This document shows, one piece after another, positions 42,515 to 51,649 of a stretch of DNA of 64,000 nucleotides. The position numbers were made by a program, and so were the translations under genes. The DNA comes from CAVQRB01 sp963715055 (GTDB taxonomy: Bacteria; Pseudomonadota; Alphaproteobacteria; Rhodobacterales; Rhodobacteraceae): positions 47,966-111,965 of the forward strand of contig CAVQRB010000003.1 in the NCBI GenBank assembly GCA_963715055.1, given 5' to 3'. Under the pieces are notes generated by a model that had not been told where the DNA came from, did not search any database, and saw only the letters and a list, made by a program, of their open reading frames with translations. How positions within the stretch are numbered: the stretch's first letter is position 1; the number at the start of each line of letters is the position of its first letter.

Positions 42515-43263
42515 TCGTACCAGTCCGGCGCCTTGCGCAACTGGGGCCATTGCTCGGGGCTGTGGCCGAAGATCACCTTGGCGCCGCGCGCAGCAGCCAG
42601 GTCCATCAGGCGCGCGCCGTGGTGGATGGCGAGCTCCTCGTTCCAGGAGCCTGCGAATTTCTCCTCGATTTCCGCTGCCCTGCTGATCGCGTCGGAGGTC
42701 AGCAGGACCGGGCCGGTTTGCGGCAGGTCGATCAGAAAGGCAAGCTGCCCCGGCGCGTGGCCCGGCACCAGCAGCACCTCGAACCCCGGCCCAAGGGTCA
42801 CATCACGCGTCACCTGCCGGTAGTCGCGGTCGGGCCATTCCATCGCTTGTTTGCCGGACCAGTAAAGCGGGCGGGGCAGAGCGCGTTCGGCTTCGGCAAT
42901 CAGGATCGGCACGCCGGGAAAGCCGTCCATGAACCCCACATGGTCGATATGCGTGTGGCTCTGGATCATCAGGTCGATGTCGGTGGCAGCGATGCCCAGA
43001 AGCGCCAGTTGCGCAGGGGCGAGATTTCCCGGGGCGAGCGACAGCACCCGCCCGAAGTGGCCCAACCCGTCCTCCGCAGTCGCCGCGTCGGCGTCTTCGG
43101 CGTACTTGGCCGGAAAGCCAGTGTCGATGAGCACGCGCTCGCCCGCCGTGGTCTCAAGCAGATAGCCGCAGATGCCGATGATCCGCCCGTTGGCATGGAC
43201 CTGGAACAGCCCATAATCAAGGATGGCGAGCCGTTTCGGACGGCCTGTCAGGAGGGGTTGCAT
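42511..43263 (-). CDS. Metallo-beta-lactamase fold hydrolase, AHL-lactonase-like
   Basis: 250 residues, dinuclear zinc hydrolase with SHTHIDHVGF (HxHxDH), PGHAPGQLAF and later TSDAISRA and VIFGHSPEQW ligand regions. The overall form resembles N-acyl homoserine lactonases (AiiA/AttM type), but the family also contains other lactonases and esterases. No luxI or luxR gene is in the window. It is divergent from the aminotransferase gene (50 nt between starts), so it may belong functionally to the cluster around it. Confidence 0.83.
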   Translation of the reverse strand: MQPLLTGRPKRLAILDYGLFQVHANGRIIGICGYLLETTAGERVLIDTGFPAKYAEDADAATAEDGLGHFGRVLSLAPGNLAPAQLALLGIAATDIDLMIQSHTHIDHVGFMDGFPGVPILIAEAERALPRPLYWSGKQAMEWPDRDYRQVTRDVTLGPGFEVLLVPGHAPGQLAFLIDLPQTGPVLLTSDAISRAAEIEEKFAGSWNEELAIHHGARLMDLAAARGAKVIFGHSPEQWPQLRKAPDWYD

Positions 43264-43313
43264 GATCGGGTGCGATCCTTTCTCAATGGGTCGAACTAGA
43301 CCGGACGGCCCGC

Positions 43314-44441
43314 ATGAAAGTCAAGATACACAGGCTCTTCGAATACCTGCTGGAAACCACCGAAGCAGCCCCGGAGGCAATCGTCGGCTTTTCGCTCTCT
43401 CAATCGCCGGTGCTTGGCGATTTTCTGGCCGATCTTGATCCCGCCTTGCCTCTCGACTGGAACAACCGCGATTTCCGGGGCCTGCCGGAGTTGCGCGATC
43501 ACGTTCTGGCGCAGGCCGGGCTCGCGGGTGTTTGCACGCCGTCGGATGTGCTGATCACCGCGGGGGCGGCGGAGGCGAATTACCTCGCGATCATGCAGCT
43601 TCTGCAACCGGGCGACGAGATCGTCCTCGAAACGCCGGGCTGGCCGCAGGCGGAGGTGCTTGCGAAGGCCATCGGGGCAAGTATCGTCAAGGTGGTGAGG
43701 CGGGAAACTGACGGCTGGCAGTTACCGCTCGATCATCTGCGCGACGCGGTGACGGCGCGGACGCGGATGATTTTTCTCAGCAATCCCAACAACCCGACAG
43801 GGCAGTTACTCGACCGCGCCACATTGCAGGAGATCGTTCGCATCGCCGACCGGGTCGGCGCCTGGCTGCTGGTCGATGAGGTCTATGCCGGGCTGGAGTG
43901 GAAGGGCGCGCGCGCGCCATCTGTTGCGGGGCTCTACGCGCGCGGGATCACCACCGGCTCCGTCTCGAAGGCGCTCGGGTTGCAGGGCCTGCGGACCGGC
44001 TGGCTGATCTCGCCTGATCCGGGGCTGGTCAAGGATGCGGTGATCCTGCGGGAGAATTCTTCCGAGATCATGAACATCATGGGTGAGGTCATCGCCGAGA
44101 TTGCCCTGCGGCCGGACCGGCTGGCACCGGCGATGGAGCGCGCGCGCCACGACGGCGCTGCCAATCTGGCACGTATGGACGCATGGGTGACGGCGCAACC
44201 AAATCTGTCGTGGGTGCGCCCGGCAGCGGGGTTGATTGGCCTCGGGCGTTTGCCGGACGGGATCGACAGCGATGCCTTCGCAAGACGGCTGCTGGCCGAG
44301 CCGTACCGGACCTTTCTGCTGCCGGGCAGCGCTTATGACGAGCCGCAGCATATCCGTCTTGGCGTCGGCGGCGGGGCAGGGGTGAACCTCGACAAGGGGC
44401 TATCCCGTCTGGCTCAGGCGCTCGCGGATTGGCCGGCTTAA
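43314..44441 (+). CDS. Fold-I PLP aminotransferase-like enzyme
   Basis: 375 residues. Class I/II aminotransferase fold: ITAGAAEANYLAIMQLL, FLSNPNNPTGQLL, the aspartate in WLLVDEVYAGLEW and Schiff-base lysine in TGSVSKALGLQGLRTGWL are in order. Substrate unknown; some relatives of this group are PLP lyases or cyclases in natural-product pathways, so a non-aminotransferase role is possible. Starts 50 nt from the divergent lactonase-like gene. Its stop shares TTAA with the convergent PqiC-like gene. Confidence 0.85.
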   Translation: MKVKIHRLFEYLLETTEAAPEAIVGFSLSQSPVLGDFLADLDPALPLDWNNRDFRGLPELRDHVLAQAGLAGVCTPSDVLITAGAAEANYLAIMQLLQPGDEIVLETPGWPQAEVLAKAIGASIVKVVRRETDGWQLPLDHLRDAVTARTRMIFLSNPNNPTGQLLDRATLQEIVRIADRVGAWLLVDEVYAGLEWKGARAPSVAGLYARGITTGSVSKALGLQGLRTGWLISPDPGLVKDAVILRENSSEIMNIMGEVIAEIALRPDRLAPAMERARHDGAANLARMDAWVTAQPNLSWVRPAAGLIGLGRLPDGIDSDAFARRLLAEPYRTFLLPGSAYDEPQHIRLGVGGGAGVNLDKGLSRLAQALADWPA

Positions 44442-45004
44442 CGCAACCCGTTCCGGGCGACGTAATTTGCAAGATCGAGGATGATCTGGCCCCGCGCGCG
44501 CGCAATGGCCTGCGGACCGCCTTCGGGATCGAAAGGCACCGCGAGATCGAAGAAGCCGGATCGTTCGCGCCGGCCGTCCGTCACCGCGACGAAATACTGA
44601 CCCTTTGCACGGAATTGACCGTCCGCGACCGCGACGAGTTCCTCGAACCGAAGGTCCAGCCGAGCGTCGGGGAAGGCCTCGAAAGGCCAGGGCGCGGAGG
44701 CCACGCGCGCGCCACTTACCCGCGCAAGGTTGCGGCTGAATTCCAGCGCAACGGCACGGTTCGGCGTGTCGGCCCAGAGGATGCCGCCGTCGCTCACCAC
44801 TTTGCCGTCGGCATCGAGCAGCGGAATTTCGTCCGAGGCGGCATAAGCGGGCAGGGAAACCTCACGCACTTCGACGGCGCCGAAAGCGATGCGCTGCTGC
44901 TCGGTGACCGCAGGCGTTGCCACCGTGTAGCGGTCGGGTGCGGCCCCGCAGGCCGAAAGGGCGCCCAGCGACAGGATGGCAAAAAGGAGCCTCATCATGG
45001 TCAT
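44438..45004 (-). CDS. pqiC: PqiC-like outer-membrane auxiliary lipoprotein
   Basis: 188 residues. Lipoprotein signal peptide LFAILSLGALSAC with lipobox LSAC, then a small ABC_trans_aux (DUF330-type) domain containing LPAYAASDEIPLL and EFSRNLARVSGA. In E. coli PqiC is anchored in the outer membrane and docks the PqiB needle. Its start overlaps the PqiB stop (ATGA). Last gene of the pqiAA'BC operon. Confidence 0.85.
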   Translation of the reverse strand: MTMMRLLFAILSLGALSACGAAPDRYTVATPAVTEQQRIAFGAVEVREVSLPAYAASDEIPLLDADGKVVSDGGILWADTPNRAVALEFSRNLARVSGARVASAPWPFEAFPDARLDLRFEELVAVADGQFRAKGQYFVAVTDGRRERSGFFDLAVPFDPEGGPQAIARARGQIILDLANYVARNGLR

Positions 45005-47085
45005 CTTCCTCTGATCAATGCGCTGGGGTTGCGCTCCAGCAGGCGAACGAGTGCGGTGATCGCTTCAGCGGCCTGCGAGATGTCGCGCAAGGCGGCCTGC
45101 GCGTCGCGGCTGATCACTTCGCCCTTGTTGTAGCCCGCGATGGTGGCGCTGGCCTGGTCGAAGACGCGGGTGATCTGCTCGACAAGGGCGGGCAGGTCCT
45201 GGCTGGTGAGTGCCACGGCATCGGCGGCATTGCGCGCCGACAGGAGCGTGGCGTTCACATTCTCCACCGCGCCGCCTTCGCGCAGGTCGCGCAGGGTGGT
45301 GTTGAGCTCATCAAGCGCCGCGCCGAGCGAAGCCGGCAGTTCCTGCGCGGCAGGTGTGCCAAGAACCGCATCAGCGGATGCCAGCAATTCCGTCAACTGC
45401 GTGGTCAGCTCTTCGAGCGGCAGAGCCTCGGCCTTGGCAGCAACTGCGTTGAGTTGCGCCACGAGGTCGGACACGCCTTCGACGGAACTGCCGACGTTGG
45501 CCGCCGCCAGGGCCGCCGCATCGAGCACCTCGCCGATCTTCTGCACCGCCTGTTCCGTCTCGATCTCCGCCAGCAGCGTCTCGAGGCGCAGAAGCGCTGC
45601 ATTGAGCGTCACAGGTATGTCCCTGACCTCCTGCGAGGTCACAAGGCCGCGTACATCGGTGATCAGGCCCTTGATCTCCTGTGGCGTCTCGCGAAGCTCT
45701 TCACTGGCGATGAAGGCCTTGGCACCGTCGAGGAAATCGATGGCGCTGCCCAGCAGTTCCTCGATAGGCAAGCTGTTGATCCGGGTAAAGACACCCTCGA
45801 CTGTCGCTGCCGCATCCGAGACCACGCTTTCTGTCGAGGGCAGGGTCGGCACCGCGTCCCGGTTCATCACGATCTCGGCGGGAGCAACATCATCGAGCAT
45901 CAGCAGTTCGACCTTGAGCCCGCCCGTGAGCAGGCTGGCCGAGGCCAGACGGGCACGCATCCCCTCACGGACCCGGGCCTGCAGGAAGCGCAGGGCACCT
46001 TCGGGCGTGACATCCTCCTGGAGGCCAAGACGTGCGGGCTGAATGGCGAGGATCACGTCGAGGCGTACCCGGTTGTCGCCGAAAGCATCCCGGTCAACGA
46101 TGCCGGTGAGGTTCGCGACCGTCCCAATCTTGAGGCCGCTGAGTTCCACGGGCGCTCCGAGAGAAAGGCCGGAGATATTGTCCTCGAAGACGACGCGCAA
46201 CTCCAGCGTCTCGACTTCCGAAGCGTTGAACACGCTGTTGCGCGCGGCTGTCTCTTCCGGGAAGACCTCAAAGACCGTACCATCGGTCACACGCCCGCCG
46301 CCCGAGACAAAAGTGTCGAAGGTGATGCCGCCCGCGAGCAGGGAGGCGATGGAAGTGAAATCCACTTCCGCCCCGCCCGGACCGATGGAGACGCTGAAAC
46401 CGGAGGTGTCCCAGAAGCGCGTCGAGGCTGTGATCAGCCGGCCGTGGGGCTCATAGATGATCGCCTCGGCGATGGCGTAATTGCCATTGCGCGAAAGGCG
46501 GGCCGGGCCGACGCGCCCGACCTCGATCCCGCGATAAAGTATCGGGGAATTCTCGCTCAGCATGCCGCCCGGCGGCGAGCGCAGGGCGATCTGCAGGCCT
46601 TCCTTGCCGGGGCGGAAAAGCGGCGCTTCCTCCAGCCCGCGAAAGCTGGTGCGCCCCGGGCCGATCTCGCTGTCCCAGGATCCTTCGATGAAAACGCCGG
46701 TCAGCACGGTATCGAGACCGGACACGCCCTGCGCCGTCAACTCGGGCCTGACAACCCAGAAGGCGGCACTGGTATCGATGTATGTCGCCACGTCCTTTTC
46801 CATGCGGACGCTTACGATCACGCTTTTAAGGCCATCCGAAAAACGTACGTCTTCCACCACGCCCACGGTGATGTCCCGGTAGCGCAATTCGGTCTCACGG
46901 GCGGAAATACCGGCTCCGTTGCTGAACTCGATCTCGATCAGAGGGCCCCGGTCGGCATAGCTTTGCCAGGCAACACCGAGGGCGATCAGCAGCGCCATTA
47001 TAGGGATGATCCAGACCACTGACGCCTTGCCCAGAAAGGACTTGCGAACGGGCTCGATGGACACTGGGGCCGGGGCGTCACTCAT
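45001..47085 (-). CDS. pqiB: PqiB-like MCE domain protein, trans-envelope lipid transport
   Basis: 694 residues. One N-terminal membrane helix (about 22-42), then three MlaD/MCE domains (for example IEIEFSNGAGISARETELRY and LELRVVFEDNISGLSLGAPV) and a long helical C-terminal region rich in Leu/Ala (about 420-680) that would form the needle spanning the periplasm. PqiB forms a hexameric tube thought to carry lipids between membranes. Overlaps the pqiA part 2 gene by 4 nt and pqiC by 4 nt. Confidence 0.93.
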   Translation of the reverse strand: MSDAPAPVSIEPVRKSFLGKASVVWIIPIMALLIALGVAWQSYADRGPLIEIEFSNGAGISARETELRYRDITVGVVEDVRFSDGLKSVIVSVRMEKDVATYIDTSAAFWVVRPELTAQGVSGLDTVLTGVFIEGSWDSEIGPGRTSFRGLEEAPLFRPGKEGLQIALRSPPGGMLSENSPILYRGIEVGRVGPARLSRNGNYAIAEAIIYEPHGRLITASTRFWDTSGFSVSIGPGGAEVDFTSIASLLAGGITFDTFVSGGGRVTDGTVFEVFPEETAARNSVFNASEVETLELRVVFEDNISGLSLGAPVELSGLKIGTVANLTGIVDRDAFGDNRVRLDVILAIQPARLGLQEDVTPEGALRFLQARVREGMRARLASASLLTGGLKVELLMLDDVAPAEIVMNRDAVPTLPSTESVVSDAAATVEGVFTRINSLPIEELLGSAIDFLDGAKAFIASEELRETPQEIKGLITDVRGLVTSQEVRDIPVTLNAALLRLETLLAEIETEQAVQKIGEVLDAAALAAANVGSSVEGVSDLVAQLNAVAAKAEALPLEELTTQLTELLASADAVLGTPAAQELPASLGAALDELNTTLRDLREGGAVENVNATLLSARNAADAVALTSQDLPALVEQITRVFDQASATIAGYNKGEVISRDAQAALRDISQAAEAITALVRLLERNPSALIRGR

Positions 47086-47729
47086 GTTTCACTCGCACTT
47101 TCAGACTGCTGTTGCGCGTCCCAGATCATCCGGCTGTCGAAAGCCTGGGCGGACAACATGGTGAAGATCACCGAGAGGGCGAAAAACAGGCTGGCCGTGC
47201 CGGGATTGATGGCAGCAAGGGTGTTGAGTTGCACCAAAGAGGACAGGATCGCAACCACAAAGATATCGATCATCGACCAGCGCCCGATGAATTCAACCAC
47301 TTCGAAGAGCAGTTGCCGCTGGTGGTTTGAAACCGAGGAGGGCCGGGCGACCGAGATCGCCAGAAAGGCGATGGCCATGAACTTGCCGATGGGGATTGCA
47401 ACGGAGGCGAGCAGGATGATCACGGCGATACCAACGCTGCCGTAGTGGACGAGCTCCACCGCCCCGCCGATGATGGTGTCCTCCTGAACGCTCAGCAGGG
47501 TACGGGTTTGCAGCATCGGGTACATGTTGGCGGGGATGTAGCACATCAGCCCCACGATCCAGAGCGCCCAGACCTTTTGCAGCGAGGTCTCGTCGCGGGA
47601 GGTGAGCTCATGACCGCAGCGCGCGCACGCTTCGGTGCCGATGGGCCAGACCTGCTGGCACCGACGGCAGGCGACGAGGCCCATCTCGCGGGCGCTCAGG
47701 ATTTTTGCGGCTTGCTCAGCGCGTTCCAT
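47082..47729 (-). CDS. pqiA: PqiA-like inner-membrane protein, second half
   Basis: 215 residues. A zinc-ribbon-like CRRCQQVW...CARCG near the N-terminus and four membrane helices (WALWIVGLMCYIPANMYPML first). It corresponds to the C-terminal half of E. coli PqiA, which is one chain there; here the halves are separate genes overlapping by 34 nt. ATG 47729 is chosen to begin the conserved cytoplasmic part. The pair supplies the inner-membrane component of the MCE system. Confidence 0.88.
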   Translation of the reverse strand: MERAEQAAKILSAREMGLVACRRCQQVWPIGTEACARCGHELTSRDETSLQKVWALWIVGLMCYIPANMYPMLQTRTLLSVQEDTIIGGAVELVHYGSVGIAVIILLASVAIPIGKFMAIAFLAISVARPSSVSNHQRQLLFEVVEFIGRWSMIDIFVVAILSSLVQLNTLAAINPGTASLFFALSVIFTMLSAQAFDSRMIWDAQQQSESASET

Positions 47730-48328
47730 ACCGACCACTTGCACATCACGTTTTCCTGTACCACCACCAGCACCACGAGGGCCGCAAACATCCAGAACGC
47801 GGGCCCGAAGGAGACATCCGCGAGGCTGCTGATCTTTACAAGCGCCACGGCGCATCCGATCACGAAAATCTCCGCCATTGACCAGGGCCTCAACGCCTCG
47901 GAGAGCCGGAAGGCCAGCGCGGCGCCCGGCGCCGGCGGGCGGTCGAAGACCAGCGGCACCAGCACGTAGATCGCCAGCATCACGCGCGCGAGCGGGATGA
48001 AGATGATCAGCGCCGAGGTCAGCAAGGCCAGAACCATCAGCGGCCCGTCGCTGAAGGCCAGTGCCGCATCGAGAATGGAAACCTCGTTATGCGCGCCCGC
48101 AGCGTCGATCTTGAGAAACGGAAAGACCGCCGCTGAGATGATCAGGATCGCGATGGCAACGCAAACCGCGATGATCTGCATCCCGGCCTTGCGGCGCGGC
48201 GTGATCAGGACGTTGCCACAGCGCTGGCAGACGGCCTTTTCGCCATGCCCTGGCCGCTGCAGGGCGAAGGCCGCATCGCAAGCAGGGCAGACGATCAGAT
48301 CGCTGCGGGGGGCTACGGGCGCAGGCAT
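47696..48328 (-). CDS. pqiA: PqiA-like inner-membrane protein, first half
   Basis: 210 residues. Zinc-ribbon CPACDAAF...CQRCG, then four membrane helices with LRPWSMAEIFVIGCAVALVK, the PqiA hallmark. First gene of the minus-strand operon. ATG 48328 is chosen; a TTG at 48361 could add 11 residues. Divergent from the aldehyde dehydrogenase gene across a 171-nt gap, in which I see no clear promoter element. Confidence 0.88.
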   Translation of the reverse strand: MPAPVAPRSDLIVCPACDAAFALQRPGHGEKAVCQRCGNVLITPRRKAGMQIIAVCVAIAILIISAAVFPFLKIDAAGAHNEVSILDAALAFSDGPLMVLALLTSALIIFIPLARVMLAIYVLVPLVFDRPPAPGAALAFRLSEALRPWSMAEIFVIGCAVALVKISSLADVSFGPAFWMFAALVVLVVVQENVMCKWSVWNALSKPQKS

Positions 48329-48499
48329 CTGTGGCAGGCTCCGTGTGGGGTGAAAAGGCAAATCCGTCTCTCTTTAATCACTGTTGCGGACATGTGCACG
48401 GGAAAAATGTACAGCGACCACCTTGTGCCGGGGCCAATCGACAGAGGTTATGCAAGCGGGTAGACAGAAGAAACGCATCCGCCACACCAGGGTTCCTCG

Positions 48500-49954
48500 A
48501 TGACCATTCCCTTTCTCGACCTAGATCCCGGTCATTGCCTCATCGGAGGGCGTTGGCGGCCCTGCATTTCCGGGGAGCGGATCGCCTTGTACAACCCGTC
48601 GGACGGCAGCCATCTTTGCGAGATCGCGCGCGGCCGGTCGGAAGATGTCTCGGAGGCCGTTGCCGCGGCCCGGACAGCACTCGACGGGCCTTGGGGGAGG
48701 ATGCCTGCCTTCGAGCGCGGTCGCATCCTGCAAGCGCTCGGCCGTCTGGTGTTGGAGAATGCGGACCTGCTCGCGCGGCTCGAGGCGCTGGACGTGGGCA
48801 AACCGCTGAAACAGGCGTGCGCGGATGTGACTGCACTGGCGCGGTACATGGAGTTCTACGCCGGGGCCGCCGACAAGCTGACCGGCGAGACACTGCCCTA
48901 TCTCGACGGCTATACCGTCTACACCCTGCGCGAGCCGCATGGGGTGACGGGGCATATCGTGCCCTGGAACTACCCGATGCAGATCATCGGCCGCTCGGTC
49001 GGCGCAGCCCTCGCCGCGGGCAATGCCGCCGTGTTGAAACCCGCCGAGGAAGCCTGCCTGACGGCGCTGGCCTTCGCCGAACTGGCCCGGCGCGCGGGCC
49101 TTCCGGACGGGGCGCTCAACGTGGTGCCGGGCCTCGGAACGGAAGCCGGCGCGGCCCTCAGCGCGCACCCCGGCGTCGATCATATTTCCTTCACCGGATC
49201 GGTCGCCGTGGGCAAGCTGATCCAGCAGGCCGCCGCCGGGAATGTCGTGCCGGTCACGCTGGAACTTGGCGGCAAATCCCCGCAACTGGTTTTCGAGGAT
49301 GCCGACGTGGAGGCCGCAATGCCGTATCTGGTCAACGCCGGGATCCAGAACGCGGGCCAGACCTGTTCCGCCGCCTCGCGCATTCTCGTGCACTGTAGCC
49401 GTTACGACGAGGTGCTGTCCAGCATGGCCGACCGCTACCGCGCCTTGCGCGCGGGCCCGGCGCTCGACGACCACGACCTCGGCCCCCTCGTCTCGATGCG
49501 CCAGAAGGAAATCGTGCAGGGGTATCTCGATCAGGGTGAGGGTCTCGAAATCGCGGCTCGCGGCGAGATCGTGGCGAATGCCCCTGCCGGGGGCGCTTAC
49601 CTTGCGCCCGTGCTTTTCGCTGGCGTCCCTCCGGATCATCGGCTCGCACAGGAAGAGATCTTCGGCCCGGTACAGGTCGTCATTCCCTTCGAGGACGAGG
49701 ACCACGCCCTGAAGATCGCCAATGGCACCGCCTACGGGCTGGTGGCTTCGGTCTGGACGCGCAGTGGCGCGCGACAGATGCGTCTGGCGCGCAAGCTCCG
49801 GGCCGGACAGGTCTTTCTCAACAACTACGGCGCGGGCGGCGGCGTCGAACTGCCTTTCGGGGGCACGGGCCTGTCAGGTCACGGACGCGAGAAAGGCTTC
49901 GAGGCGCTGATGAGCTTCACCCGGCTGAAAACCATCGCGGCCCTGCACGGATAG
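48500..49954 (+). CDS. NAD(P)-dependent aldehyde dehydrogenase
   Basis: 484 residues. Oxidises an aldehyde to a carboxylic acid. Catalytic Cys289 in NAGQTCSAASR and general base Glu255 in VTLELGGKSPQ are 34 apart, the usual spacing; the nucleotide-binding segment is VPWNYPMQIIGRS with FTGSVAVGK. The C-terminal LPFGGTGLSGHGREKGFEAL is typical. Betaine-aldehyde or related small aldehydes are possible substrates, but the sequence does not decide. 9 nt before the SDR gene, so an operon. Confidence 0.93.
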   Translation: MTIPFLDLDPGHCLIGGRWRPCISGERIALYNPSDGSHLCEIARGRSEDVSEAVAAARTALDGPWGRMPAFERGRILQALGRLVLENADLLARLEALDVGKPLKQACADVTALARYMEFYAGAADKLTGETLPYLDGYTVYTLREPHGVTGHIVPWNYPMQIIGRSVGAALAAGNAAVLKPAEEACLTALAFAELARRAGLPDGALNVVPGLGTEAGAALSAHPGVDHISFTGSVAVGKLIQQAAAGNVVPVTLELGGKSPQLVFEDADVEAAMPYLVNAGIQNAGQTCSAASRILVHCSRYDEVLSSMADRYRALRAGPALDDHDLGPLVSMRQKEIVQGYLDQGEGLEIAARGEIVANAPAGGAYLAPVLFAGVPPDHRLAQEEIFGPVQVVIPFEDEDHALKIANGTAYGLVASVWTRSGARQMRLARKLRAGQVFLNNYGAGGGVELPFGGTGLSGHGREKGFEALMSFTRLKTIAALHG

Positions 49955-49963
49955 GAGAAGACC

Positions 49964-50711
49964 ATGCGACTGAAAGGAAAAACGGCCATCATCACCGGCG
50001 GCGCTTCGGGCTTCGGCGCGGGCATTGCGCTGAAGTTCGTGACGGAAGGGGCAAGCGTGCTCATCGCCGATCTCAACCTGCCGCTGGCGGAGAAAGTCGC
50101 TGCAGACCTGGGCGACATGGCCCATGCGGTTCGAACCGATGTCGCCGACAGCGCCAGCGTCAAGGCCATGGCGGAAGCCGCCATCGCCGGGCTCGGGCCG
50201 GATCGACATCCTGATCAACAATGCCGGCACGACCCATCTGCCCAATGCGATGGAAGACGTGACGGAAGCGGATTTCGATCGGGTCTTCGCGGTCAACTGC
50301 AAGTCGGTCTACCTGACGGCAAAACATGTGGTGCCGCTGATGAAGGCGCAGGGCAGCGGCGTGATCCTGAATGTCGCCTCGACGGCGGGCGTCTCGCCGC
50401 GTCCGCGACTGAACTGGTACAACGCCTCGAAAGGCTGGATGAACAACGCCACCAAGGGCATGGCCGTCGAACTGGCGCCGCTGGGGATAAGGGTCAACGC
50501 CGTGAACCCGGTGGCGGGAGAGACGCCGCTGCTCAAGCAGTTCATGGGCGAGGACACACCGGAAATGCGCGCGAAATTCATCGCCACCATCCCGCTGGGG
50601 CGCTTTTCGACACCGCAGGATGTGGCCAACGCCGCCTGCTATCTCTGCTCGGACGAGGCCAGCATGATCACCGGCGTCTGCATGGAAGTGGACGGCGGAC
50701 GCTGCATCTAG
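49964..50711 (+). pseudogene. Short-chain dehydrogenase (glucose-1-dehydrogenase/FabG-like), frameshifted
   Basis: The N-terminal half (TGGASGFGAGIALKF motif) runs in one frame to about 50197; DILINNAGTTHL, the Ser region NVASTAGVSP, the Tyr-x-x-x-Lys YNASK and the C-terminus to 50711 are in the next. At the junction AIAGLG is followed by PDRHPDQ, whereas dropping one C from GGGCCGG (50195-50201) gives GLGRIDILINNAG. A single extra base therefore breaks an otherwise intact 248-residue enzyme. It follows the aldehyde dehydrogenase by 9 nt, an alcohol-to-acid oxidation pair. Confidence 0.88.
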
Positions 50712-50714
50712 CGG

Positions 50715-50978
50715 TCACACCGGCGGATCAAATGACTTGGTTTGCGTGAGCCGAAGCGCCTCATTCGCAGCTTTTGCGATGCGGGTCGGGACAAGATGGC
50801 GGCCCGGCTCCGCCAATAGGTGCAGGACGCTGTGTTGCATATCCCCGGTGATGATCCGCAACGCGTAGAGCGGGTTTCCTTGCTCACTTTGGACAGCAAT
50901 AAATACGAAAAGCCACGGTATCCCTATCCGCCAGGTCACGGATCGGACGATCAACGCCTGCGGTCTTGCACGCGTCAT
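50715..50978 (-). CDS. Hypothetical protein, 87 residues
   Basis: Unrecognised. ATG 50978 overlaps the DUF1028 stop (ATGA), the same coupling seen at the two upstream junctions of this minus-strand operon, which favours a real gene. It has one weakly hydrophobic stretch (IGIPWLFVFIAVQ) and ends four nt from the convergent SDR stop. Codon use and composition look less protein-like than its neighbours, so it may be chance. Confidence 0.35.
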   Translation of the reverse strand: MTRARPQALIVRSVTWRIGIPWLFVFIAVQSEQGNPLYALRIITGDMQHSVLHLLAEPGRHLVPTRIAKAANEALRLTQTKSFDPPV

Positions 50979-51649
50979 CGGTCCCCTGGCACGCCATAGC
51001 TGGGGGCGGCGCTGGGATCGAGGGCGCGCTGGACATAGGCTGCCATTTGCGGCTTGTAGACCTCCCAGGCTTTGGCAAGGGCCTCGATCGGACAGTCCTC
51101 GCTCCAGTCGCAGCGCAGATCGGCCACGGGCCAGCTGACCCGGTCGGCGAGCATCATTCCCGCCGAGTGAACCGGTCCCGCCTCGCCTCCCGCCGCAAGC
51201 CCTGCGCGCAGGGCTGTGATGAGGCGATCACCAAGACTGCCTGTGCTCGCCTCGAAGGCGGCGACAAGGGCCGTCGGCACCTCTGCATTGGCCAGAAGAT
51301 TGCCGCCCGATGCCACGTCCCGACCTTGCGCTTCCGCCCATATCCCAAGCGCATGGCCGCCCGAATGGATCGCCGTGCCGCCCTTGGCATCGACCGCCAG
51401 CACCTGCCGGTAGTCGATGAAGGCACCGCGCGCGCGCACTTCCGACACAGCCTCTGTCGCACTCATGCCGTGCTGCATCAGATCCAGCGCCAAGGGCCCG
51501 AGACGCGGGTCGGTGACGTTCTGCGAGGCAACCGCTCCCACGCCGGCGCGCACATAGGCGCAGCGCGCCGCCACGGCAGGCGATGAGGAGGAGATCGCCA
51601 ACCCGAACATGCCCGTGTCAGCACAGCGCGCGACCAGCGAAAAGGTCAT
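50975..51649 (-). CDS. DUF1028 family protein (NTN-hydrolase-like fold)
   Basis: 224 residues. FSLVARCADTGMFGLAISSS at the N-terminus and GVGAVASQNVTDPRLGPLAL are diagnostic for DUF1028. The family has an Ntn-hydrolase-like fold and often lies beside RidA and amidase genes in catabolic operons; its reaction is unknown. ATG 51649 overlaps the RidA stop. The operon order Rieske - RidA - DUF1028 suggests breakdown of a nitrogen-containing compound. Confidence 0.88.
   Translation of the reverse strand: MTFSLVARCADTGMFGLAISSSSPAVAARCAYVRAGVGAVASQNVTDPRLGPLALDLMQHGMSATEAVSEVRARGAFIDYRQVLAVDAKGGTAIHSGGHALGIWAEAQGRDVASGGNLLANAEVPTALVAAFEASTGSLGDRLITALRAGLAAGGEAGPVHSAGMMLADRVSWPVADLRCDWSEDCPIEALAKAWEVYKPQMAAYVQRALDPSAAPSYGVPGDR

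Noticed and set aside
42511..43263. Quorum-quenching system based on the AHL-lactonase-like gene
   Set aside because: No luxI/luxR partner in the window and the family has many other substrates.
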